Of a stretch of DNA of 42,607 nucleotides, positions 35,744 to 41,066 are shown in pieces. The translations under genes and the position numbers were made by a program. Numbering within the stretch: the stretch's first letter is position 1; the number at the start of each line of letters is the position of its first letter. The stretch lies in assembly GCA_024639405.1 (NCBI GenBank), contig JAHEIL010000003.1, positions 15,387-57,993 on the forward strand, given 5' to 3'. Source of the DNA: Crocinitomicaceae bacterium (GTDB lineage: Bacteria > Bacteroidota > Bacteroidia > Flavobacteriales_D > Crocinitomicaceae). The notes under the pieces are model-generated. The model saw nothing but the letters and a program-made list of their open reading frames with translations. It was not told the origin of the DNA and searched no databases.

Positions 35744-36607
35744 TTAGTGTTTCACCACTAACTTTTCTGAATATCCATTCTTTCCTTTTAAGAAATAAAT
35801 CCCTTCTTCTAATTGGCTACAATTCACTTCAGCTTTTACTGCTGGTATAATTTGAACTGTTTGAACAATTTGTCCTACTGCATTGTAAATTGAAATATTA
35901 TCTTCAATCGTTGATTCTATTACTAAAAGATTGTTTGCTGGGTTAGGAAAAACATTAAACGTTGCCTGTGCAATTTCATCAACACCTGTAACATTGTATA
36001 CAAATTGAATGTCATCAACTGTAATAGTAGAAGCTAAATTAAAGTTTTGACTTCCAAGTCCAATTGCTAAAAAAAGAGTATCTGGTGCAATTGTAATTGC
36101 AGGATCATAGATTATTGGAAAAGAAAAACGCATATAAGTTGATGCATTTTGCGTGATATATCCAAAACAAAATCCTGTTTGATTTGAACTTGTACTAGGA
36201 CTGTTTCCTAATAATACCTGAATCATAGCAGAATCACCGCTTAGTAAATTACTTTTATAATACCCTACAATTGAATCTGGTCTAGATTGAAATGGCACTC
36301 CAGGACTACCTCCTCCAGCTATATCAAAATCACCATACAATATACCTCCTTGTATTGTATCTACTGAACCACCGAATGAAATAATTGTACTGCTTATTTT
36401 TGCTGCAGAACTTCCACTATGCGCATCACTAACTTTGGTAACTGGTGTTGGTGTTGAACCAATAGCAAACTGATTGAATGTAAACCAATTGTTCGGTGTT
36501 TGGTAAATAATTTGATTATCCCAACTTTCAAAACCACCATTGGTTAAATACTGAGCATTGACAGTACAAACTGAAAATAATACCATTGATAAAATAAACT
36601 TTTTCAT
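35744..36607 (-). CDS. T9SS type A sorting-domain secreted protein with carbohydrate-binding-like N-terminal
   Basis: A 287-residue secreted protein starting MKKFILSMVLFSVCTVNAQ (signal peptide). The mature start NGGFESWDN with PNNWF is typical of PCMD/jelly-roll type domains found in Bacteroidota secreted carbohydrate-binding proteins; IDDIQF-type strands (TVDDIQFVYN) close that domain near residue 205. The last 75 residues are a T9SS type A sorting domain: FNVFPNPANNLLVIEST, YNAVGQIVQTVQI, LEEGIYFLKGKN and KLVVKH. The ATG at 36607 is preferred; a longer in-frame start at 36634 would hide the signal peptide behind nine polar residues. The ligand is unknown. Confidence 0.87.
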   Translation of the reverse strand: MKKFILSMVLFSVCTVNAQYLTNGGFESWDNQIIYQTPNNWFTFNQFAIGSTPTPVTKVSDAHSGSSAAKISSTIISFGGSVDTIQGGILYGDFDIAGGGSPGVPFQSRPDSIVGYYKSNLLSGDSAMIQVLLGNSPSTSSNQTGFCFGYITQNASTYMRFSFPIIYDPAITIAPDTLFLAIGLGSQNFNLASTITVDDIQFVYNVTGVDEIAQATFNVFPNPANNLLVIESTIEDNISIYNAVGQIVQTVQIIPAVKAEVNCSQLEEGIYFLKGKNGYSEKLVVKH

Positions 36608-36631
36608 AGAGCTACTTTTTAAATTATAGTA

Positions 36632-36639
36632 CAAAATTA
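36632..36639 (-). promoter_or_regulatory. Candidate -7 box of the minus-strand T9SS gene
   Basis: TAATTTTG on the minus strand, a perfect TAnnTTTG, 24 nt before the ATG at 36607; it also lies upstream of nothing else on that strand. Confidence 0.45.
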
Positions 36640-36682
36640 CTGAATAATACTTAAAGCTTTATTAAATACGTTCAAAGTTCAT

Positions 36683-36690
36683 TACCTTTG
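36683..36690 (+). promoter_or_regulatory. -7 box of map that decides the start codon
   Basis: TACCTTTG, a perfect TAnnTTTG, with TTTA 21 nt upstream as a weak -33. It predicts transcription from about 36697, which would cut off an in-frame ATG at 36696 and leave a 20-nt leader to the ATG at 36717. Confidence 0.5.
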
Positions 36691-36716
36691 CAAAAATGAA
36701 AATCTTCAATCGTCAT

Positions 36717-37493
36717 ATGATTATTTATAAAACAGCAGCAGAAATTGAAATCATGCGTGAAGCAGCGCAAGTAGTTAGTAGAACACTTGGAAAAGTTGCT
36801 GAAGCAATCGCAATTGGTGTAACTCCTAAATACTTAGATCAATTGGCAGAAGATTACATTCGCTCGCAAAAATCTATTCCAGGATTTTTAGGTTTGTATG
36901 GTTGTCCAAGCACGTTGTTGATTTCTGTCAACGAACAAGTTGTTCATGGTTTACCGACAGAACGTCCGTTTCAAGATGGCGATATCGTTTCGGTTGATTG
37001 TGGTGCTATTTTCGAAGGATATTACGGTGATCATGCATATACATTTGAAATTGGTAACGTTGACCCAGCAACCAAAAAACTTTTGCAAGTAACCAAAGAA
37101 TGTTTGTATTTAGGCATTGAACAATGTGTTACTGGTAACCGCATTGAAGACATTGGCTGGGCGATTCAAACGCATGCTGAAAAAAATGGTTATGGCGTTG
37201 TGCGCGACTTAGTTGGTCACGGATTAGGCAAAACATTACACGAGGATCCTCAAGTTCCGAATTATGGAAAACGCGGCCGTGGAAAAAAAATACAAGATGG
37301 TTTAACCATTGCCATTGAACCGATGATTAACATGGGAACTGAAAAAGTGGAACAATTAGACGATAATTGGACGATTGTAACAGCAGACGGTTTGCCAAGT
37401 GCGCATTTCGAACACGATATCGCAGTTGTAGATGGAAAACCTGTCATCCTTTCCACTTTTGATTACATCGAAGCTGCATTGGCAAAGAAATAA
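36717..37493 (+). CDS. map: Type I methionyl aminopeptidase
   Basis: A 258-residue pita-bread metallopeptidase that removes the starting Met from new proteins. It begins MIIYKTAAEIEIMREAAQVV, the usual family start. Metal ligands are seen as the Asp of VSVDCGAIFEGYYGDHAY (two Asp), the His in LVGHGLGKTLHEDP, the Glu in IAIEPMINMG, and the Glu of the late HFEHDIAV. An in-frame ATG at 36696 would add MKIFNRH, but the -7 box ends 5 nt before it, so the later start is better. It overlaps the start of the next membrane-protein gene by one base (ATAATGA). Confidence 0.96.
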   Translation: MIIYKTAAEIEIMREAAQVVSRTLGKVAEAIAIGVTPKYLDQLAEDYIRSQKSIPGFLGLYGCPSTLLISVNEQVVHGLPTERPFQDGDIVSVDCGAIFEGYYGDHAYTFEIGNVDPATKKLLQVTKECLYLGIEQCVTGNRIEDIGWAIQTHAEKNGYGVVRDLVGHGLGKTLHEDPQVPNYGKRGRGKKIQDGLTIAIEPMINMGTEKVEQLDDNWTIVTADGLPSAHFEHDIAVVDGKPVILSTFDYIEAALAKK

Positions 37494-38050
37494 TGACACG
37501 CGAAGCACGAACCGTATTTTTAGTAGTACTCACCCTACTCTTTTATGCGTTTTATTATTTGTTTTTTTATCAAACATTTATTTTTCCATTTCCGTTAAAT
37601 GAAAGCATTTTTTTTGGTGTAAGCCTTCAATTTGCTGTTTGGAATTGGAAAACCAATCGTTTATTGGTTGGTTCGAGTGTCTTATTTGCTCTTTTAAACG
37701 TAATAGCAACGCAATTTTTTTGGAGCTTTTTCCTTAAAGATACTTCGTTATTAGAATTAATTGAAAGCAATTACTTACTAGGCATCAATCTAATCGCCTT
37801 TCTCCCACTGCTTAGTTGGATTTATTGCTATTGCAAAGAAGTTTCAAATTCAACTAAATTTTTCCTTTCAGGAATCGCCGCTTTTGGCTTATTCAGTGCG
37901 CATCTATTTAATTTACCATTCTTACAAATTTTAGTATTTGCTGGTCTTTTCTTTTTAGGCGTTCGATCAAAAGGCAAAGGCACCAATCATTATTTATGGC
38001 TATTGTTGGCTGTTTTAGGAACCTTAAAACTGATAACATTACTCAGCTAA
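37493..38050 (+). CDS. Small multi-pass membrane protein of unknown function
   Basis: A 185-residue integral membrane protein with about six helices (roughly residues 7-28, 34-50, 55-75, 92-112, 122-142 and 145-183), short polar loops and a Lys/Arg-rich patch near residue 155 (RSKGKG). I recognise no family or catalytic motif. Its start overlaps the map stop codon by one base, so its translation is probably coupled to map; this coupling may be a matter of position rather than function. It ends about 45 nt before the tRNA-Ser promoter. Confidence 0.8.
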   Translation: MTREARTVFLVVLTLLFYAFYYLFFYQTFIFPFPLNESIFFGVSLQFAVWNWKTNRLLVGSSVLFALLNVIATQFFWSFFLKDTSLLELIESNYLLGINLIAFLPLLSWIYCYCKEVSNSTKFFLSGIAAFGLFSAHLFNLPFLQILVFAGLFFLGVRSKGKGTNHYLWLLLAVLGTLKLITLLS

Positions 38051-38052
38051 TC

Positions 38053-38095
38053 AATCGCTTACAATTATTTCATGTATTTTTTAGCGATTTTTCTT
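38053..38095 (+). terminator. Possible terminator after the map operon
   Basis: AATCGCT (38053-38059) pairs with AGCGATT (38083-38089), with TACA/TGTA inside and a T-rich bulge, then TTTTC. The loop and bulge are large, so this is only a candidate. It abuts the tRNA-Ser promoter. Confidence 0.35.
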
Positions 38096-38123
38096 TGAGT
38101 TGTCGATGGAATTACTAATTTTG
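38094..38123 (+). promoter_or_regulatory. Promoter of tRNA-Ser(GCT) and its repeat array
   Basis: TTTG (38094-38097), an 18-nt spacer and TAATTTTG (38116-38123): both elements are perfect. Predicted start near 38130, 17 nt before the mature tRNA. Confidence 0.65.
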
Positions 38124-38146
38124 TCGCCTAGTTCTTTGAACATATT

Positions 38147-38233
38147 GGAGGGATGGGTGAGTGGCTGAAACCACCAGTTTGCTAAACTGACGTACGGGTA
38201 ACTGTACCGCGGGTTCGAATCCCGCTCTCTCCG
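38147..38233 (+). tRNA. tRNA-Ser (anticodon GCT)
   Basis: An 87-nt class II tRNA. The acceptor GGAGGGA pairs with TCTCTCC (one G-T wobble), the anticodon stem CAGT/ACTG holds loop TTGCTAA with anticodon GCT (reads AGC/AGT), there is a long variable arm (GTACGGGTAACTGTAC), and the T-arm is GCGGGTTCGAATCCCGC. The discriminator is G38233; CCA is not encoded. The last 16 nt (38218-38233) are repeated downstream in the 94-bp array. It appears to be transcribed as one unit with the array. A long antisense frame across it is spurious. Confidence 0.97.
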
Positions 38234-38525
38234 CAATGTAGTGAAGGAAGAAAGGGATGAGAACCTTGGTTCGAGACGTAGTCCATCGAAATCAATTTTG
38301 ATTGATGAGATAATCCCGCTCTCTCCGCAATGTAATGAAGGAAGAAAGGGATGAGAACCTTGGTTCGAGACGTAGTCCATCGAAATCAATTTTGATTGAT
38401 GAGATAATCCCGCCAACTTCTTTTGTGCCGCAATGAAGTGAAGGAAGAAAGGGATGAGAACCTTGGTTCGAGACGTAGTCCATCGAAATCAATTTTGATT
38501 GATGAGATAATCCCGCTCTCTCCGC
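38218..38525 (+). repeat. Tandem repeat array built on the 3' end of tRNA-Ser (94-bp units)
   Basis: Four copies of the tRNA tail AATCCCGCTCTCTCCGC start at 38218 (the native one), 38312, 38406 (altered) and 38509. Between them are three copies of a 77-bp spacer. Unit 1 (38218-38311) and unit 2 (38312-38405) are 94 bp and differ at one base (tgtagtg/tgtaatg). Unit 3 (38406-38508) is 103 bp because CTCTCT in the tail is replaced by the 15-nt CCAACTTCTTTTGTG. Each spacer can fold: GAAC-CTTG-GTTC (38261-38272), TTCGAGAC/GTC-ca-TCGAA around GTA (38270-38290), ATCAAT-TTTG-ATTGAT (38291-38306), all enclosed by GGGAT (38254-38258) pairing with ATCCC of the next tail (38313-38317). No terminator lies inside, so the array should be co-transcribed with the tRNA. 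Its function is unknown. Confidence 0.93.
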
Positions 38526-38529
38526 ATAT

Positions 38530-38562
38530 AAATAGACTAAAAAACTAATTTTAATCTATTTT
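38530..38562 (+). terminator. AT-rich terminator candidate of the tRNA-Ser transcript
   Basis: AAATAGACTAAAA (38530-38542) and TTTTAATCTATTT (38549-38561) form a 13-bp stem with one C-A mismatch and a 6-nt loop. It directly follows the last tRNA-tail copy. The stem is AT-rich and the T-run is inside it, so efficiency is uncertain. Confidence 0.5.
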
Positions 38563-38564
38563 AC

Positions 38565-38594
38565 TTGCAAATTGTAAAAAAATCATTACTTTTG
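38565..38594 (+). promoter_or_regulatory. Promoter of tRNA-Pro
   Basis: TTG (38565-38567), a 19-nt spacer and TACTTTTG (38587-38594); both match the Bacteroidota consensus. Predicted start near 38601, leaving about 50 nt of 5' leader. Confidence 0.65.
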
Positions 38595-38650
38595 CACTCG
38601 CTTTTTAGGTAACGACCTATTGTAAAGCTTGAAATTATTGATGATTAGCT

Positions 38651-38725
38651 CGGGGCGTAGCGTAGTCCGGTCATCGCGCCTGGTTTGGGACCAGGAGGTC
38701 GCAGGTTCGAATCCTGCCGCCCCGA
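38651..38725 (+). tRNA. tRNA-Pro (anticodon TGG)
   Basis: A 75-nt tRNA: acceptor CGGGGCG with CGCCCCG, anticodon stem CTGG/CCAG holding loop TTTGGGA with TGG, and T-arm GCAGGTTCGAATCCTGC. Discriminator A; CCA is not encoded. Unlike its two neighbours, it has no 3' repeat array and is followed at once by a strong terminator. Confidence 0.96.
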
Positions 38726-38730
38726 CTTCG

Positions 38731-38759
38731 GGGGATGAGCAATCATCCCCTTTTTTTTT
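38731..38759 (+). terminator. Terminator of tRNA-Pro
   Basis: GGGGATGA (38731-38738), loop GCAA, TCATCCCC (38743-38750) and nine T's. Confidence 0.95.
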
Positions 38760-38760
38760 G

Positions 38761-38786
38761 TTAAGTAATTCTATTACTTAATTTTT
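38761..38786 (+). repeat. AT-rich inverted repeat between tRNA-Pro and tRNA-Arg
   Basis: TTAAGTAAT and ATTACTTAA form a 9-bp perfect stem with loop TCT, followed by TTTTTG. It may be a back-up terminator or an operator near the tRNA-Arg promoter; TAATTTTTG within it is one base longer than the -7 consensus. Confidence 0.4.
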
Positions 38787-38802
38787 GAAATACAACAATA
38801 AT

Positions 38803-38876
38803 GGCCCCGTAGCTCAGCTGGATAGAGCAACTGCCTTCTAAGCAGTAGGTCTTTGGTTCGAATCCAAACGGGGTCA
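38803..38876 (+). tRNA. tRNA-Arg (anticodon TCT)
   Basis: A 74-nt tRNA reading AGA/AGG: acceptor GGCCCCG with CGGGGTC (one G-T wobble), anticodon stem ACTGC/GCAGT around loop CTTCTAA with anticodon TCT, and T-arm TTTGG-TTCGAAT-CCAAA. Discriminator A; CCA is not encoded. The last 16 nt (38861-38876) are repeated downstream at 39025. The antisense frame across it is a common spurious prediction. Confidence 0.96.
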
Positions 38877-38882
38877 CAAAAG

Positions 38883-38913
38883 AAATCTCGACACGTTGTG
38901 TCGGGATTTTTTT
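38883..38913 (+). terminator. Terminator of tRNA-Arg (also copied in the repeat)
   Basis: AAATCTCGACAC (38883-38894) pairs with GTGTCGGGATTT (38898-38909; one T-G wobble) across loop GTT, then T's to 38913. An identical copy lies at 39047-39077 in the second unit. Confidence 0.9.
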
Positions 38914-38965
38914 GTTTAACAGCGTCAAAAATTCATTTTTGTAAGCTAGTGAAACAAAAAAATCC
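38904..38965 (+). repeat. Long inverted repeat inside the tRNA-Arg unit
   Basis: GGATTTTTTTGTTT (38904-38917) and AAACAAAAAAATCC (38952-38965) are perfect inverted copies, 34 nt apart. Inside, CAAAAAT (38926-38932) and ATTTTTG (38935-38941) form a second stem. The same structure recurs in unit 2 (39068-39129). The left arm uses the T-run of the terminator, so an alternative fold could compete with termination. Confidence 0.75.
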
Positions 38966-39214
38966 AGTGATGCGCAGCAGCACAAGATTTTATGATTGGA
39001 TTGAACAATTGCGATAGGTTCTTCAATCCAAACGGGGTCACAAAAGAAATCTCGACACGTTGTGTCGGGATTTTTTTGTTTAACAGCGTCAAAAATTCAT
39101 TTTTGTAAGCTAGTGAAACAAAAAAATCCAGTGATGCGCAGCAGCACAAGATTTTATGATTGGATTGAACAATTGCGCCAGGAACTTTAATCATTTAACA
39201 GCGTCAAAAATTCA

Positions 39215-39254
39215 TTTTCATTAACTAGTCACAATTGTGAATAGTTAATGAAAA
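39215..39254. repeat. 40-bp near-perfect palindrome at the end of the tRNA-Arg array
   Basis: From TTTTCATTAACTA (39215-39227) through the centre TCACAATTGTGA (39229-39240) to TAGTTAATGAAAA (39242-39254), all bases pair about one axis except the G39228/A39241 pair. It has no spacer, so it is a DNA palindrome (cruciform, operator or recombination-type site) rather than a normal hairpin. The rest of the gap before the XRE gene (39255-39355) shows nothing I can name. Confidence 0.8.
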
Positions 39255-39355
39255 ACAACCATCATCTTCAATATTTAAAAAATGAACTTATCACTAAAAT
39301 GAGATCTTTTTTAGAAATAAGATAGCGAATTAATTAAAAGTATAATTTACTACAA

Positions 39356-39643
39356 CTACTTCTCGTGTTTTCTCGGCTTGTACACCAAAGGTTGCTCATT
39401 AAATGTTTTGAAATCAAACTCAAATGTAAACAAGGTACTTAAATCTGTTTGCAAAGCTGCGGCGATGCGCGCATACGTTAATAATTGAGGATTTGACTTG
39501 CCATTTTCGATGACAGACAAATTAGAAGGTTCCATACCGATTTTAAAAGCCAAGTCTCTCAGGGATAAGTTATTCTCTTCGCGCTTTGCACGAATCTTCA
39601 AACCTATCAATTGCAACAATGACGCATCAGTAAATTCACTCAT
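39356..39643 (-). CDS. XRE family helix-turn-helix regulator
   Basis: A 95-residue DNA-binding protein. The Cro/CI-type HTH lies at about residues 14-68: IGLKIRAKREENNLSLRDLA (helices 1-2), GMEPSNLSVIENGKSNP (helix 3, recognition) and LLTYARIAAALQ (helices 4-5). A short basic tail follows (YKPRKHEK). There is no effector domain, so it is a simple repressor- or activator-size regulator. It is divergent from the LamG genes, and a 14-bp palindrome in the 95-bp gap is a candidate operator. It also lies next to the tRNA repeat region, but no toxin, restriction or phage gene accompanies it. Confidence 0.92.
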   Translation of the reverse strand: MSEFTDASLLQLIGLKIRAKREENNLSLRDLAFKIGMEPSNLSVIENGKSNPQLLTYARIAAALQTDLSTLFTFEFDFKTFNEQPLVYKPRKHEK

Positions 39644-39678
39644 AGCGCCAAATTGCGTCTATTTTTGAGTTTAAAAGT

Positions 39679-39692
39679 TATGTATATACATA
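39679..39692. promoter_or_regulatory. Candidate XRE operator palindrome
   Basis: TATGTATATACATA is a perfect 14-bp palindrome in the gap between the XRE gene and the first LamG gene, 7 nt before the LamG -7 box and next to TAACTTTT (a near -7 box) of the XRE gene on the other strand. The position suits binding by the XRE protein; inference only. Confidence 0.45.
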
Positions 39693-39699
39693 TTATAGT

Positions 39700-39707
39700 T
39701 ATATTTG
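39700..39707 (+). promoter_or_regulatory. -7 box of the LamG gene pair
   Basis: TATATTTG, a perfect TAnnTTTG, 31 nt before the first LamG ATG. No TTG lies at the right distance for a -33 element. Confidence 0.5.
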
Positions 39708-39738
39708 TTTTACTTTTTATAATTAAAACAACCTTTCA

Positions 39739-41064
39739 ATGAAAAAACTAACCTTTTTAACTGCAATACTTCTTGCAACAACAACATTTGCTCAAATTCC
39801 TAATTATGTCCCAACCAATGGCTTGGTTGGCTGGTGGCCTTTTAATGGCAATGCCAATGATGAAAGTGGAAATGGGAATAATGGAACGGTGAATGGCGCA
39901 ACCTTGACAAGTGATAGAAATGGGGTTGCAAATCAAGCGTATAGTTTTGATGGAATAAATGATTTTATATCTATGAATAACGCTCCTTTTATTAATGGAC
40001 CATTTACTATTTCAGGTTGGATAAAATATAATACTCAAAGCTTTAATCCTATTATCGGTTTAGGTGAATTAGGAGGGTCTAGTTTTAAAAGATTATATTT
40101 AGTTCCCGACTATTCATCAGGCAAACCAGGTATAGGTACTGCAGGATATAATGATATCACTTCTATAAGTAATGTTACTACAGTTAACGCTTGGAATCAT
40201 GTGGTAGTTGTTTTTAATAATTACAACTTGAATTCAGTTTATTTTTATGTGGGTGGAAATTTGTTAAGCTCTAATACAACTAATGGAAGTTCCATACCTT
40301 TTCCATTAAATAATACTGGCTTTACTATCGGTCGTCACACAGGCTCTGGCACAAATTATGCTGAAGCTAAAATTGACGACATAGGCATCTGGAACAGAGC
40401 ATTAACAGCTTGTGAAATAAAAGACTTATATCACTCTCAATTAGGGTATACGACAATCAATGCTGGTCTTGACCAATTTAGCTGTGTAGGAGAAGATGTT
40501 ACTTTACAAGGTGTAGGCGGTAATGCTTTAACATGGAATAATGGAGTAATCAACAATACTCCTTTTGTTCCAACTCAAACCAGTTCTTATATTTTGACAG
40601 GAACAGATTCTATTGGTTGTATTGGTTCAGATACAGTTACTGTTTTTGTTTCAGAATCTTCTTCCTCTTCCCAAACCCAAACAGCACTAGACACCTACAC
40701 CTGGCCAGTCAACAACCAAACCTACACGCAAAGCGGGACGTATTCAGACACCTTAGTGAACGCAGCGGGTTGTGATAGCATTGTAACCTTGAATTTAACC
40801 TTGAGCTACACTGGCATCAACGAATTGAACGCTTCTCAATTAGTGGTATCTCCCAACCCAACAAAAGACAATTTCTCTATTTCAGGTTTAGAATTATTGG
40901 GAACGATCACTTCATTAGAAATTAAAGACGCTGCTGGTAAAGTAGTAAAAGTACTCGATCCAACAACTACCAACTTTTCATGTGTTGGTTTAAAAGCGGG
41001 TGTTTACTTTTTAAACATTACTTCTAATAAATTAGAACGAGTAATTAAAATCATAAAAGAATAA
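39739..41064 (+). CDS. LamG-domain T9SS cargo protein, first of two tandem copies
   Basis: A 441-residue secreted protein: signal peptide 1-18 (ends TTFA), then LVGWWPFNGNANDESGNGNN, the typical start of a LamG/concanavalin-like jelly-roll domain (about 25-235) that usually binds sugars or proteins. A short Ig/PKD-like domain with SYILTGTDSIGCIGSDTVTV follows (about 240-310), then a Ser-rich linker and the QTALDTYTWPVNNQTYTQSG module (about 312-360), and a T9SS type A sorting domain (SPNPTKDNFSISGLELLG to RVIKIIKE). Residues 1-70 and the last 130 or so are nearly identical to the next protein, while the LamG core differs. The extra Ig-like domain is missing in copy 2. The stop is 2 nt before the second gene's ATG. 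Confidence 0.9.
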   Translation: MKKLTFLTAILLATTTFAQIPNYVPTNGLVGWWPFNGNANDESGNGNNGTVNGATLTSDRNGVANQAYSFDGINDFISMNNAPFINGPFTISGWIKYNTQSFNPIIGLGELGGSSFKRLYLVPDYSSGKPGIGTAGYNDITSISNVTTVNAWNHVVVVFNNYNLNSVYFYVGGNLLSSNTTNGSSIPFPLNNTGFTIGRHTGSGTNYAEAKIDDIGIWNRALTACEIKDLYHSQLGYTTINAGLDQFSCVGEDVTLQGVGGNALTWNNGVINNTPFVPTQTSSYILTGTDSIGCIGSDTVTVFVSESSSSSQTQTALDTYTWPVNNQTYTQSGTYSDTLVNAAGCDSIVTLNLTLSYTGINELNASQLVVSPNPTKDNFSISGLELLGTITSLEIKDAAGKVVKVLDPTTTNFSCVGLKAGVYFLNITSNKLERVIKIIKE

Positions 41065-41066
41065 CC

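Larger units (their letters stand above)
38861..39218 (+). repeat. Tandem repeat built on the 3' end of tRNA-Arg (164-bp units)
   Basis: The first unit (38861-39024) starts with the tRNA tail AATCCAAACGGGGTCA, and a second begins at 39025 with the same tail. The two are identical for 153 nt (38861-39013 and 39025-39177). A third, partial copy (39194-39218) keeps 25 nt of the middle (TTTAACAGCGTCAAAAATTC and five more). Each full unit contains the tRNA-Arg terminator, a long A/T-rich inverted repeat (38904-38965 and 39068-39129) and a CACAAGATTTTATGATTGG stretch. Copy 2 does not include a whole tRNA and would not be read from the tRNA promoter past the terminator. No protein is supported: antisense frames here run through tRNA and terminator. 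Confidence 0.9.

Noticed and set aside
38081-38492. Overlapping minus-strand frames of 66 and 111 codons across tRNA-Ser and its repeats
   Set aside because: They are antisense to the tRNA and to the repeated tails. The repeat makes the same peptide recur only because the DNA does. Such frames are a classic false gene call over tRNA-Ser.
38761-39194. Minus-strand frames of 74 and 82 codons in the tRNA-Arg repeat
   Set aside because: One reads through the antisense of tRNA-Arg and both run through a terminator. The 164-bp period is not a multiple of three, so they are not a repeat protein.
38218-39218. CRISPR array
   Set aside because: Spacers between repeats are identical rather than unique, units are longer than CRISPR repeats, and no cas genes are nearby.
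38147-39254. Integrated phage or genomic island at the tRNA genes
   Set aside because: tRNA-tail copies are the usual mark of an attachment site, but no integrase or other mobile gene lies between them, and the distances (94-164 bp) are far too short for an element.
39356-39643. Defence or toxin-antitoxin island around the XRE regulator
   Set aside because: No partner toxin, nuclease, methylase or phage gene lies next to it; the neighbours are tRNAs and secreted proteins.
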